From Adiantum capillus-veneris (taxonomy: Eukaryota > Streptophyta > Polypodiopsida > Polypodiales > Pteridaceae), in the NCBI GenBank assembly GCA_014529385.2, contig CM043967.1, positions 126,705,182 to 126,769,181 on the forward strand: a stretch of 64,000 nt of DNA, in the 5' to 3' direction. Of the stretch, positions 22,901-34,800 are shown piece by piece; position 1 is the stretch's first letter, and each line of letters starts with the position of its first letter. The notes below the pieces were generated by a model, which was not told the DNA's origin, ran no database searches, and worked only from the letters and a program-made list of their open reading frames with translations. The position numbers and the translations under genes are program-made.

Positions 22901-23100
22901 TGTCTCCTCAGCCTTCCCATGAGGTGATACATGCCCTCTACCAACGAATAATGTTTTTTCCCTCGTACCATCTCCAGGCCTCTGAAGAAGCCTTCTACAC
23001 CGATTTCTTCACCATTGATACAGATATATTCGGCCCTACATTACTGGCCCAGCATGCACGGTATGAGTCTCTTCTGAAGATGCGCAAAAGTCTCTACTGA
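19979..23100 (+). pseudogene. Element A extra 3' ORF with long coiled coil (about 1,000 codons)
   Basis: A reading region, broken by four or so frameshifts and a few stops, runs from ATG at 19979 to TGA at 23098-23100, about 40 bp before the polypurine tract. The N-terminal part (to about 20920) looks globular, with Y-R-V-F-K-D-P-E-G-N and L-R-E-I-N-Y-T-A-Y-I-H-D-N-L segments. A Pro-rich hinge (S-N-P-P-P-S-P-P-P) follows. From about 21150 to 22250 comes a Glu/Lys/Leu heptad-type coiled coil without prolines, then an acidic stretch, and a C-terminal globular part with K-L-F-T-G-L-P-D-L. I do not recognise the family. Position and sense match the extra ORFs of some Athila/Tat elements, but no transmembrane segment or envelope feature is visible. 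Confidence 0.7.
20218..20312. repeat. 50-bp tandem duplication inside the 3' ORF
   Basis: GGGGGACTACTTGGAGAAAC begins at 20218 and again at 20268, and each copy continues to TTACTTTGAAG. The 50-bp period is not a multiple of three, so the duplication itself shifts the frame. Confidence 0.92.
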
Positions 23101-23139
23101 AGAAGTAGCTCTACTGTCATGTCGAGGACAACATGATCT

Positions 23140-23151
23140 AAGAGGGGGGAG
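23140..23151 (+). promoter_or_regulatory. Polypurine tract of element A
   Basis: AAGAGGGGGGAG directly abuts the TG of the 3' LTR. This is the expected plus-strand DNA primer site. Confidence 0.92.
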
Positions 23152-24086
23152 TGTTAGCGGCTGAACACACTCAAAGGAGGATGATTGCCCGGTGGGATAC
23201 TAATTTCCTTTGTAATTATTCCTTAATTGAGAAGAAACCGTCATTTCACCTTTGTAAATAGTGGGGCTTGTAGAAGCTTCCAAATTGTATCCCATTTTTG
23301 ACATTTAAACTGAGTAAATGGTTAAATTGGAACATTAGGGTTTGAGATTGTAAGGTATTTATACCACTTTTGACCTTAATGAAAAAAAACCTTTGTCATT
23401 TAGATAAGTTTTCTTCTGTCTGAGTTGAGCATTCTCTGTGTAATAGAGAGAGTGAGAGTTTTATCTTGACGCTATGCGCGCACTGGTGGTCGGAATCGAG
23501 TGCGAAGAAGTGCAGCGTGTTGCCCCCGAAGAGAGCTATGCGCCAATACCTACATTGCAGGTGTACGGCCTGGCTTCGCGAGATCGACCCACAAGCTATA
23601 TCTAGTGATTCGGTGAGCATACGTTGTCTGTTTTTGCATTTCAGTATATCCACGCGTTCGCAATGAGTAGAGCTACACATTAGACACTTTAGTTTTCAAA
23701 AACGTCGACCTGTAAATTTCAACCAGACATCCTACATGATTTTGCACCTGGTGTTTAGGGTTGGAGTTTTGGTTCTTGGACTTTAGGGAGAGCGACCTAT
23801 TGGTGTTAATAGGATTTCCCTCAAGTTCCGTAGCGTTTCAAGAACGTTTGATGGGTATTTGGCTCTCGAAAGCGTTGTAGGAAATCTCCTCTTGTGTACC
23901 CTTGAAGGCTGTAGCTTAGACATTGAGTAGAGACCTCTGTAGGAAGTAGTCAATAGTCAATCGAGCGTAGGTTGACACCCTATGCTTGCCTCCACGCGCG
24001 TGCAGGTTGAGCTTCATCCTTAGCTGACAAATCTTGTTAGGTGAGTTCTCGCGGTGCTGACGTCGGTCGCGGTGTATCCTCCAACA
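23152..24086 (+). repeat. Element A 3' LTR (935 bp)
   Basis: Starts TGTTAGCGGCTGAACACACT and ends CCTCCAACA, followed by the target duplication AGTAG (24087-24091). It holds about 74 bp (23798-23871) that are absent from the 5' LTR. It carries a palindrome half-site ACATCCTACA at 23727. Confidence 0.93.
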
Positions 24087-26117
24087 AGTAGCAACGGATA
24101 TGTATGGCTGATGCGGTCTATAGGGCAAGATGGGCTCCAAAAAGGGCTAATTTGAATGGCATATGAAAGAGATTCAAAGTGTGCACTCACTTTTCTTGGA
24201 AATGTAGATCTTGAGTTATGGAAGGAGCAAGTCCAGACGGCTCATCAAATAGAGCTACAAAGTCCAAGATATCTGAGTTTGAAGGTGTAGTGCATTGCAG
24301 CTTTGAAGCAGAACGAGATGATGGGTCCAGGTGGTTAAAGTCAATTTGGAGCTATGGGTGTGTAATGCTTGATTTGATGAGCCTATTGATATTTTCAAAT
24401 TGGCAATCTGAGTTACGGATATCAAGATATGGAGATTCAAAGTTGTGTCGAGGCCCAAGTGTGTGACAATTTGACTGTTTGGAAGAGCATTCCATTTGGA
24501 GGTTTTTAGAGCATGACATGGTTTACGGAAATAGTATGCAATGTATGGAGCTAATAGGAATTGGCTGCTCACCACACAAAGTTACGGATTGCAAGCTATG
24601 GCCGATCAAAGTCTGGGATAGTTTCCCAAGGAACAGTGGAAAATGAATTTAAGCTGTCTTTGTGGCCTCGAATGTCAAGCTTGGGAAGCTCGAAATGCAG
24701 CAAGGACAAAGTGATTGAAGTTGAGAACAGGGAGTTTCAACAATTCTTAACGACTTAATCATTGGACCCCCTGGCATCAAACTACAATGCACTCAAGTTA
24801 GGGACAAAAATAACAAGTATTATGCGAATTTTTTAGTGAACTTGGCAATTCCTTCGAGGGGTACTCACCATGAGGTGCCACGTGTCATCAGGCTTATCCC
24901 GTGTGCAGAGAAGGGGTCCAAAATTCATACTATAGATAGCGGAACATGGCATTACCTGGGGCATCACAAAGGTGCAGTGGGCTCCTGGAGCTCCATGAGC
25001 TAGGCTATGGAGGAGGTGGCGCATGGGACGCTGTTGTTGTGGGTGAAGCCTTGCGAGAATGTGGCAGACCAGTGGGTACTATAAGCAATTTTTGTTTTCA
25101 ATGCAGCGGCCCACTAGGACCTGTGTACAATTTTCGTCGGCAACGGTAGTGGCCAGCACTGTTGGGTGGTCAGGTAGCCGCAAGCGGCATCGATGATCTT
25201 GTGTCCATTAGGGGCGCATCTTTTGGAGCTAGTGCACACCCCTCCCACTAGCAAGGTTGCTAGTGCTAGGGGCAGGGGGCGAATAATGTGAAGGAGAGGG
25301 GGAGAGAGAGAGTCTCCGAGTGCCCATGGGGGGATTTCACAAGGATGTGGCCAAAGTGGTCGGAGCAAGGAGGATCTCTGGTGGCGGAAGCTAGTCAAAG
25401 GCCCATTAGAGGGGAAGATTCAAAGGAGAAAAGGTGAAAAATTAAAAGTATAAAAAAAAATGCCTAGGGGCACTAGCGACATTGCTAGTGCACTCCCCTT
25501 CAAGAGAGCAAGTAAAGTTCAAGTTCCCAAAAGGAAACAAATCCCATGGAATCTTTCTAATTATCAAAGAGACAAGTGTCCAATGCTGCCCAAATTACCA
25601 AATAAGGATGAGCTCTCTTATAAATATCAAAGATGGACCATTTTTGGGGCTTTTTTACATTGTGAAGGCTTGTAGACTCCTGGTGTGGAGTTGTTTTGTG
25701 TTGAAGCTTGCCATTGGAGCTTTGGAATAGTTGTAACATCTCTACTAAGTAATGCTAAGTCGTTGCCCCATTTCTTGGTGTTGTTTCTCCCCTTCCCCTT
25801 CCTTTTTCTCTCTCCATCTTTGTGTGCATGTTGGTGGCTACGAAGGTGTATGCCCGCGGAATGTTGTGTGGTGCAAAGAGGACAGAACTGGAGTGTTGTG
25901 TGAGTCAAAAAATGTGTTTTGAGTCGCTGGGTGCATTTGGACTAAATAGTGTTTTTGCCGAGCAGAAGAGTATTGTTTTGTGTGCAAGGATTGTTCCATT
26001 AGTGAAAATTGGCTATTTTGAAGGTGTTATCTGAAAGGTAAGGGGCGTTGTGGATACCTTGAGCTATAGGGAGGCATTGTGTTGTGTGTTAGGTGTGTTC
26101 CCCATTCCCCCTCTCCA
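24087..26117. repeat. Element C left LTR, main part
   Basis: 24092-24460 matches 41510-41872, and 24460-26117 matches 46380-48076. The match continues to the ends, CTCTCCA and CTTTCCA. Only short GA and CA/C runs are present near 25235-25315, where the right LTR has long expanded tracts. No coding domain was found; the frames that stay open here are short. The first five bases are also the right target duplication of element A. Confidence 0.7.
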
Positions 26118-26586
26118 TCTTCTAGCTCTCCCACTAAGGCTCCTATTTGAAGTTTGAGGTGGTGTTTGGTAGCCGAAAAAGCGGTTGGCAGATGGTCGAA
26201 GTATTTAGTGGTCAAGTTTGAAGCTGATAGATATGGTGGAACCAAGTTTTGGACACATATTTATGGGGGTTGACAGATGCAAAAAAGCTGCATATGGTGC
26301 CACTGTTGATGCGCAAATAGGCTAAGATTTGGCTTGATCATTTAAAGAGTAGTGATTAAGGATCATGGCAAGAGCTACAAAGTGAGTTTCTAGAGCAAAG
26401 GAGTGATTACTCCAGAGGAGGCTAGTGCAAAGCTGAAGGCGGTATGCGAGGATGCAAGTAAGGATTTTTCCATTTTTCTTGAGCAGTTTGAAACCTATTG
26501 GAAGTAGTTAGAGATTGCTACTAGGTAAAAGGAAATAAATATTTAAAGCTATCAAAGATGTTAGAGTGATTGCATTTGAGGATTAA

Positions 26587-27922
26587 CACTAGAATGGTAA
26601 CAAGACACTTTTATGTCCTTGGACACTTTTGTGTCCTGTTAAGTGACCATTTTGCTTTAATTATTTGAAGAGTATGAGAATGGATTTCTAGGTGCTATAT
26701 ATCCACAAAGTTGCCTTATGAGCTGAAAAAAACTTAACATTTTTTTGGAGTATTGATCTCACCAATAACCTTACTCTTGCCACAACGTTTTTGAACCTAA
26801 ACTATGTGAAAAAACGGGTCCTGTTTTTGTCTTTTTTTCAATTTTTGGCAGCTATACCACTCTAAACTTCATGTTTGTGAGGTTTAGATGGCTAGAGGTT
26901 AGGCCTTCAAAGTTCTCAACATGTTTTGATGCTTGTAGGGAGAGCTAAGTGTTAAAATTGAAAGTTATGACCAATTTACAAGAATTGCATAATCCTGTTT
27001 TTTGGCCAAAATTAGCACTTTTATGATTTTTTTGGGGGATTTCTTGATATCCAAATTCAATTTTGATTGTGTAAGTGTAATATATAACATAAATCTAATC
27101 TTCCTTGAGTTTTGGGGGGCCTAATATGCTATATAGCATAGTATATGATGATGGTTGAGTTTTTTGATTGCTGAAGAATACGATACATTTTAGAGTAGCA
27201 AGTATAACTTTCTCAATATTGCTAGTTTCTTAGGCCAATTGTGTGTATTTTTTAGGTAGTAACCATATCTAATCATAGACTACAAACTTGGCTAGATATT
27301 GAGTAGTTTCTATGGGTTTCTAGAGGTCATAATTCTAAACCCAGTTTTTTCATGTTTGCTATATTTAGCACTTTATCATTGCCCCCAAGGTTCCAATTGT
27401 AAGAGATCCATTATCCTTTTGACATGCTGCATGGCTCCTTTGAATCCAAAGGCCCAAAGGGAACTAAGAAAACATGTATATAGTATCTGTATTGAGTGTG
27501 ACTATAGAAACTTTGATGATAGGTCCGCAGAATGGCAAAAATGCAACTTTTTTGTACCTATTTTTTTCCTTTAAAAAAATTAGTGAGGTAAAAGCAACCA
27601 TATGTTTTGGTCACCAACCCATTGAAGTTAACGGGGCATTTTATCTCATGTCCTACAAAAATCCCCACTCTTATTTATATGCAATCAACCGTAAGAAATT
27701 GTTGTTTTGGGCAAAATGCACCGGTCCATCAACTTTGGAGGCTTGTAGTGACCAAGGGATGAGAAAAATTACAAGTTTCTCATTTTTTTCCTTATGTAGT
27801 AGTTATTGAACTATAAGCTATGAAAGGACTTTTCAAAATGAGTGGATCTAATATGGTTTTGGAATTTTTTTCCAAAACCCTGAAAGGACACTTTTATGTC
27901 CTGTTAGGTTACCATTCTAGTG
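26587..27922 (+). mobile_element. TTAA-flanked inverted-repeat DNA element, copy 1 (1,336 bp)
   Basis: The element runs from CACTAGAATGG to CCATTCTAGTG and is flanked by TTAA at 26583-26586 and 27923-27926. The terminal inverted repeat reads CACTAGAATGGTAAC. Subterminal copies of a GGACA...TGTCC hairpin motif occur at 26605-26640 (two) and 27886-27901 (one). No transposase frame was seen, so it is non-autonomous. TTAA duplication is the piggyBac signature, while the CACTA terminus recalls CACTA/EnSpm elements, which make 3-bp duplications. Confidence 0.85.
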
Positions 27923-28850
27923 TTAAAGAAAATGTCAAGTATGGTGCAGATACATATGAGGACATGGTCTATCTTGCCAAGATGAAGAGCGAAAATGTAA
28001 ATCGGAAGCTAGAGTGGGACTTGTTGAAGCCTACAAATTATGTGCCTATTGCAGTGTTAGCGAAGTGTTCTTTGGTCTGACCAAAGATTGTTCTGATTGT
28101 TTGAAGTTAGAGCCTATTGAGGTGAGACCTTTGGTTGGTTATTCTCCTTGGAGGTTTCCAGTTTGTGATGTGCTTATGCCGATGGTAGACGAGATTTCCA
28201 ATGAGGAGAAACCCCATATCTAAGTGAACCAGCATACAAAAGCGATAGAAATTTTTGAGGTTCCAGAGAGGATTAAAGAGGTAAAGCCTGTTCTTGTGGA
28301 AAGCTTGTATATAAAGGTAAGACAGTACAACCAAGTTGCAGATGCCAACAGCTTGGAAGCAGATGAAGAAAGTGAGCAAAGTCAAAGGGATGGTCAAGCA
28401 TTTGTGGAGCAGCAAGTTGACGATGAAGATGCAAATACAGAGTCGGTATATGATGCCTATGCGGAAGAAGATACAAGTTTGAGTTGTTGGGAAACAAATG
28501 AGGAGGATAGAGCGGATGAGAGACAAAATTTGACAAACCTGTGCTGGTAAAAGTAAAGTTGCCTTATTATGTGCTTGATGATATGGTGATAGCCAATGTT
28601 CAAGAAGTGTAGGAAATAGAGCAAGCCATTGTTCTTAATAGAGACTGAGTGAAGGAGTCTATGCCCATTATTGGAGGTATGTAGATAAAGATGGTGCAAA
28701 AAAGTGGCCTTACCTACGGATGAAAACCAGGAGGATGTGGTGTGGGGATTATTTCTCTCTACCTTGGTAGAGCATGATGTAGCGGTACAAGAGGTGATTG
28801 AAGTACAAATAGATGAAGATCACAAGAAATCAGAGCTATTTGACCTTTAA

Positions 28851-30189
28851 CACTAGGTTGGTAACCTAACAGGACATAAAAGTGTTCTTTCAGGGTTTTG
28901 AAAAAAACCTCCAAAACCATAGTAGATCCACTCGTTTTGTAAAATCCTTTCATGAGGTTATAGTTCAAGGCCTACTACACATGGAAAAAATAAGAAACTT
29001 GTAAAATTTCTCATCTTTTGGTCACACCAAGCCTCCAAACTTGATGGACCAGTGCATTTTCATCAAAACAGTCATTTCTTACGTTTTGTTGCATAAAAAT
29101 AAGATTAGGGATTTTTGTAAGACTTGAGATAAATTCCCTAGTTAGCTTCAATGGGTTGGTGATCAGAACATATGATTGCTTCTCACTCACTATTTTTTGT
29201 TTTTCCAAAATAAATAGGTACAAAAAAGTTGAATTTTTACCATTCTGCAAACATATCATCAAAGTTTCTATAGCCACGCTCAATACAAATAATATATGCA
29301 TGTTTTCTTAGTTCCCTATTTTCCTTTATGTTCATAAGGAGCCATGGAGCATGTCAAAAGAATAATACATCTCTTACCAAGGGGAATCTTGGGGACAAAG
29401 ATGAAGTGTTAAATACAGCAAACATGAAAAAACTGGGTTCAACATTATGAGTTGTAGAATCCCATAGAAACTATTCAATATCTAGCCAAACTTGATCCTT
29501 ATGACTAGATATGGTTACTACCTACAAAATGCATGTAGTTGTCACAAGAAACTAACAATATTGAAAAAGCTATACTTGATATACTAGAATGTTTCGTTTT
29601 CTTCTATAATTGAAAAAATCAACCATCGTTGTGTACTATGCAAAATAGGGTATTGGGTGCCCCAAAACTCAAGGAATGTTATCTTTATGTTACAATATGA
29701 GACATACAAAATCAAAAATGCATTTGGATATCATGAAATCCACCAAAAAAATCATAGAAGAGCTAAAATTGGCTAAAAAATAGGATTTGACAATTTTTGT
29801 AATTTGGTCATAACTTACAACTTTAATATTTATTTCTCCCTAGAAGCATCAGGACATGTTGAGGACTACTAAACATAGTTCTCTAGCATTATAGACCTCA
29901 CAAACATGAATTGTAGAGTGGTATAGTTGCAAAAAGTTAAAAAAAACCAAAAATTGGACCCGTTTTTTCACACAGTTTAGGTTGTGAAATGTTGTGCAAG
30001 GACAATGTTAAAGATGGAATTGATATTCCAAAAAAATGTCGAGTTTTTTTCAACTCATGAGACAACTTTCTAGATAGATAACACCTCAAAATCCATTTTA
30101 AAACTCTTGACATAATTCAAGGAAAATGGTCACTTAACAGGACATAAAAGTGTCCTAGGACATAAAAGTGTCCCATTACCAACCTAGTG
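28851..30189 (-). mobile_element. TTAA-flanked inverted-repeat DNA element, copy 2 (1,339 bp, inverted)
   Basis: Ends are CACTAGGTTGG and CCAACCTAGTG, with TTAA at 28847-28850 and 30190-30193. Its sequence matches copy 1 in reverse orientation along its length: the single-hairpin end is on the left and the double-hairpin end (two GGACATAAAAGTGTCC motifs near 30140-30168) on the right. Together with copy 1 it forms a large imperfect inverted pair around a 924-bp spacer. No transposase was seen. Confidence 0.85.
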
Positions 30190-30871
30190 TTAAGAGTAGC
30201 TTGGTTACAAAAGAAGGGCTTGATGATGCTATAGTCAAATGCTTGACTCGTGAGGATGATTTTGTGTTGCCAAAGGTGGTGGAGATTCCAATGTAGCAGA
30301 CATGTCCCATGGTGGATAAAGGAGGTTCCTAGGTGATTGCTTTGCTTCCATTGAAGGTATGTGAACTATGGTTGATGAATATGCTGGTAGATACAACTTT
30401 GCAAGGTATGGTTCAATAGGTGCACGGGTCTATGGATGAGGCCTCCACTTTACCAGGATGGGATGGGGGTCAGACATGTGTTTAGATATGTTGTCAGGTA
30501 CATGTTTCTTGGATGATAGTATGTAGGGGGAAGTCTGTTGGTGGAGTCTTGTTTGTCAAGGGATGCAAGGAGTGTTGAAGATAGACCATGGGAATCCTAT
30601 ATGAATGATGGGGTATGTACTGGGGTGCAGCACTATGGGGTGGTGTTACAAATGGGTGGAAGGAACCAATGGTAGTTTTTTGATCCAGGTAGAAGACATG
30701 ATGTGATGAAGGGGGGTGGGGCAGCTCACTTGAAGGTTTGGCAATAGGCTGCAATAAGACTATGTATATATGGTTTTGGTTTGTTGATAGTGTGTGCCGA
30801 GTTTTGCAGTTAGAAGTGGAATAAAGCTCTCTTTTGTTTGAGCATAAATGCTCAACTCAAAGGTGGGCAAT

Positions 30872-30876
30872 GATGG
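30872..30876. other. Target-site duplication GATGG of element B, left copy
   Basis: GATGG precedes the 5' LTR and is repeated at 41387-41391 directly after the 3' LTR. It is a perfect 5-bp match. Confidence 0.88.
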
Positions 30877-31802
30877 TGTTAATTGAGTCAATGTTAGGTA
30901 ACAGAAGCTGCTAAAGACCGAAGACGTACGGATGCACATCGAAGATCAATACGAAGAAGCAGTAAACATTGGAGCTACACATTTTCCACGTTTTCCCAAA
31001 ATGGTCACGTATTGTAAATTCCCGATTTATTTCAAGCCATTGTGATATAACTAATGTGTTACGGGCTCAATGGGAGTTTCGAGATGTAAAGAATAGGTCA
31101 GTTACTGTTTCTAGGTTGCAGATTCATTATAAGTGGTGGAGCCCTAAAGGCCTTCGGCGCTTGGACATTGCATATTTTTACCCTAGGTATATAAGGCAGT
31201 CTGTAAAAGAAATGAGCGTTCTCAAGCTCATTGGTTGAGAGCACTCTTTGGTGAGAGCTCTTGAGGTCTATGGCTATGGAGTCCTTGAGCTTCTCCTTTC
31301 TCATGAGACTTGATTAACACTAATCAATGATTCATTCTCTTTCACTATGCCTCTTTCATGCTTCTTATGATTTCCTATGATGCTTAGATTAACTAGATCT
31401 TAACTAATTAGTGGTTAATACCTCTCTAATCTTGTTTGATTGTCCTCGTTTGTTTGTGTGTGCAAGTAGGTTTGATTGGAGTGTGGTGCTCGATAGATCA
31501 ATGTGTGTGTCCTTGCGATTAGTGTGCTGCATGATAGGATTAGTGTTGTGTGTGTCTTGCAATTGTAGTGTGTGTGATTGGACTGATTGGAGGGGAAGAT
31601 AAGTGAATGTGGAGATTGCCCTTCATTGTGGCTTAGCTCCTCCATAGGCAGAGAAGCTCACCTCATAGAGTTAACCATTTGTGTTGCAAGGATTCGCTCA
31701 CTAACCGTGTGACTATTTCCATGCCGTAGCCAAGTATCTCATCCCTCCGTGTTGACAATTTTGTTGGTCATTGGAGCCATTGCAATGGTGGAACCCCCAA
31801 CA
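30877..31802 (+). repeat. Element B 5' LTR (926 bp)
   Basis: Starts TGTTAATTGAGTC and ends GGAACCCCCAACA. TATATAAG at 31188 is a likely TATA box. The region from about 30910 onward aligns with 40500 onward. Confidence 0.9.
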
Positions 31803-31804
31803 TT

Positions 31805-31822
31805 TGGGGCCATTGCCAGGGA
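31805..31822 (+). promoter_or_regulatory. Decayed tRNA-Asp primer-binding site of element B
   Basis: TGGGGCCATTGCCAGGGA lies two bases after the LTR. Against TGGCGCCGTTGCCGGGGA it has three differences, two of them CpG-type G-to-A changes. Element A uses the same primer type. Confidence 0.75.
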
Positions 31823-34800
31823 CAATGGCCTACGCTACTGTAATTGTGGCATAATCGAATGTGTTCCCCCACTAATTTCACTTGTGTGTTTTTGTGGATT
31901 TTGTATGTGTGTGCATGAAGCAATGTGTTCATAATTCCCTAATGTGTAATCGTATCTTGCCAATTGTGTGTCTACACACCCTAATTTCCCACTAACCCCT
32001 TGCTAATTTAACTAATTTTTGCTAACTTACTAATTTGCTATGAAGGATTTGAGCATTCGACCATTCAATTGATCTTCAATGGAAAGGTAATTAAGGTGGT
32101 ATTCTCAACCTCCCTAAAATCTAAGGATGTGTACAATTGCGTAGAAATCCCACCATAATGCAATGTAATGTTGATGCAATGTAATGCTATGATATGTTGA
32201 TGCAATGCAATGTTGATGTTATGGATTGAAAATTTTGCGATTATTCATTTTCACGCCGTCGTAATGCCAAAATTTTTAAGAATTGGTGGCATATGATTTG
32301 ACAAGTTTCAATTGCTAATTGGTGATTTTAGGTTGCTAATTGGGTGCCTAATTGAGTTGATTGCATGCTTGGATTGTCAATTTCAAGTGTAAATCAAGTG
32401 TGTGTGCATTCTAATTGAGTGTGTGTATGCTAATTTTAGGTGTGTGTGCACTATTTTGCCCATGTTTGTGCATCAATGTGTGCGTTATGATTTTTCAATT
32501 GTGATGATTGATTTATGTTGTGCTCATTCCCAACTAATGATTTGTGAAGTAAAATTGCAAATTTGTCAAAATTAACCCTTTTGTGTGCGCACCTAAAGAT
32601 TGGTAAAAATTGTCAATTTTTTTAGTGTGTGCATGATTGATTCGAATTTTGATTGCAAATTGGATGTGTGTAATGATTAAATGTTTCATTTTTGTGCTCA
32701 AAACAATGATTACAATTACGTCAAATTTTGACCTAATTTTGCCGGGTTAATTGCCTAGTCTTGATTTTATTGATGAAGTTGTTTGGTAATTGAATTGATG
32801 TGATTTTGGAAATTTTATTTGGCTGCACTATTTCTCAATGCGTGGAGAATTTGTAAAAATTTTTTGGGTATTTCTCGGATAAGTTTTGCAAATTTTTGGC
32901 AATGTTTTGCTAATTTTTGCATTAATTTTTGGACAATTCCAAAAAAATTTGATTTTGCAATCTTTATGAGCTATTTTATGTGTGCATACTTACAACATCG
33001 TTTTGTTCGCATTTGTGCCCTCCGTGGTCGAGTTTTGAGCGTTTTACTATTTCTCGCGGCCGGGTTGAGGATTGTGTCGCAAGTTACATTTTTTGTAAAA
33101 TCTGTTGTTTTTGGTGTGCTTTTGCGTATCAAAAATGTTCGGTTGTGAATATCAGTGATTCTGAGACTCGTAGAATTTTCTGGCAATTTTTGGGATTTTC
33201 TTGCCAATTTTAGCATTTTCGGCTAATTTTTGGCATTTTTGCCCGTTCGAGAATTAAAAAATCAATAATAAAAAAGGGCCGGTTTCGAGCTCGACGCCGT
33301 GCCTTTCAGCGCATCAAAATTTGTCGTCGACTAGATCTTTTTGGTCAGTTGGATAGTTTTTGCCGACAATAAGATTCACTTTCTTCTTCTTTCTGGGTGA
33401 ACACCACCCATCCACTCACTCTCTCTCCCTTATTCTCTCTTCCCGGGGTCCAACGTATTTTAACCGGCTGATATCCTAAAATCTCGTATAGATTTTGAGC
33501 TCACCTTGAAGAAAACCGGGAAATTTTTTCAAGTTTTAGTGTAATTATCGGCAAAAGCTTCAAATTTTGACCTAAAAATCGGGAGAATCTCCCTCTAACT
33601 TTCATTCTCTCTCTACTTTCTCTCTCTCTCTTGTCTTGTCTTCTTCTGTCGACTGCCCACTCCCCATTTCACGCCAACACACACTCACCCACTCAATTGT
33701 CTTCAAGCTAGCTGTCGACTGCCACGTCAGCTGTGAGCGCCCACACCCTCTCTCTCTTTCCGCGCGTGCGAGGCGCGTGCCCCAGACCTCCCCTGCAGGC
33801 TCCAGCCCTGCTACTCCTCGTGACTATCAACCCGCAATCAGCAGTAGCCTGTCTCGCACTCCTCGAGGTCAGTATGTTCACGTGCTGCTGTCAGGAAGCT
33901 CGATCAACTGCCAGGTCAGGTTAGAACTATTAGCTAGTTAGTTTAGTTAGCCTAGGCTAGTTATGTTAGTTTAGGTTAGTTAGGGTAAGTTTTAAAATTT
34001 ACTTTAAAAAGTCACCCAAAAAAAAACTCATTTTTAAAAAAAGGGCTTTTAAAAGTGCAGACAAAAACAAATACATCACAAAAAAGAATAAAAAAAGCAA
34101 AAATTCAATAAAAATTTAAAAAAGGGATTAGAAAATCATTAAAATATTTTTAAAAATCCAATAAAAAACTCACAAAAAGGAATTAAACAATCATAGAAAA
34201 AATCATAAAAAATTAAAAAATCATAAAAAATCTAAAAATTCACAAGTAAATCACAAAAAATAAAAAACACCCACAAATAAATCATAAAAAATTCAATACA
34301 AAAAGTCACAAAAAAGTCATTAAGAAAAAATAAAAAATTGACACAAATAATTCCCTTAAACATTATCAAAACATTATAAAAAAACAAAACTTTCTATAAA
34401 AAAAGCGTAAAACAGCATAAATAGACCAAAAATTTTAGAAAATTCAAAATTTCACAAATAATCCCAAAAAATATAAAGAGAGTGGTCGTTAGCGCAGAAA
34501 TAGCCAGAAAGAGCCAAAAAAAGCGAGAACAACCTGAAAAAAGTCAGAAAGAGCAAAAGGAAAGCCAAGAAGAGTACCGCACACCGAGCAAACACCACAA
34601 GCCGAGAATTACACCGCACAAAGCGAAATAGTACAACTGTAAAAAGCAAGCGAAAAGATCAACTCGAAGACGTGAGCGGCATACAAATTTCTAAGTTTGT
34701 CAAAATCAAGCTGAAAGTCAACAAGACAGAGTTGGAAAACTCATCGAATCTTAGAAATTTGAGCTAGATTTTGGGAAATCCTTGGGAACTGGGATTGAGT

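Larger units (their letters stand above)
3449..24086 (+). mobile_element. Element A: giant (20.6 kb) Ty3/gypsy retrotransposon, inactivated
   Basis: The element is bounded by TG...CA LTRs of 829 and 935 bp and a perfect 5-bp duplication AGTAG. The order is LTR, tRNA-Asp primer site, 1.5-kb leader with palindromes, gag, protease, RT, RNase H remnant, integrase, second protease-like domain and tail, 5.7 kb non-coding, a 3.1-kb extra 3' reading region, polypurine tract, LTR. Domain order PR-RT-RH-INT makes it Ty3/gypsy; the size, the tRNA-Asp primer and the lack of a chromodomain point to the Athila/Tat side, but assignment is tentative. Multiple stops, frameshifts and a deletion across RNase H make it defective. 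The LTRs differ at about eight sites in the first 215 aligned bases, nearly all transitions, so the insertion is moderately old but younger than B. Confidence 0.93.
26118..30871. other. Element C internal region (about 2.06 kb after removing two insertions)
   Basis: The parts are 26118-26582, 27927-28846 and 30194-30871, separated by the two TTAA-flanked elements. Removing those restores continuous sequence. An acidic Glu/Asp/Gln-rich frame at 28224-28550 and a Lys/Glu-type frame before it (27930-28220) suggest a former protein, but I recognise no Gag, RT or integrase. A primer-binding site was not found after 26117. It ends with the purine-rich AAAGGTGGGCAA near the site where B inserted. 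Confidence 0.45.

Noticed and set aside
19979-23100. Envelope-like protein for the 3' ORF of element A
   Set aside because: No signal peptide, transmembrane segment or furin-like site was seen in the readable parts; the coiled coil alone is not evidence.
28224-28550. Acidic 108-codon frame as a host gene
   Set aside because: It lies between two transposon copies inside element C, has no recognised motif, and its flanks are closed by stops.
26587-30189. The two TTAA elements as LTRs of one retrotransposon
   Set aside because: They are in opposite orientation with inverted termini and separate TTAA duplications; there is no primer site or polypurine tract.
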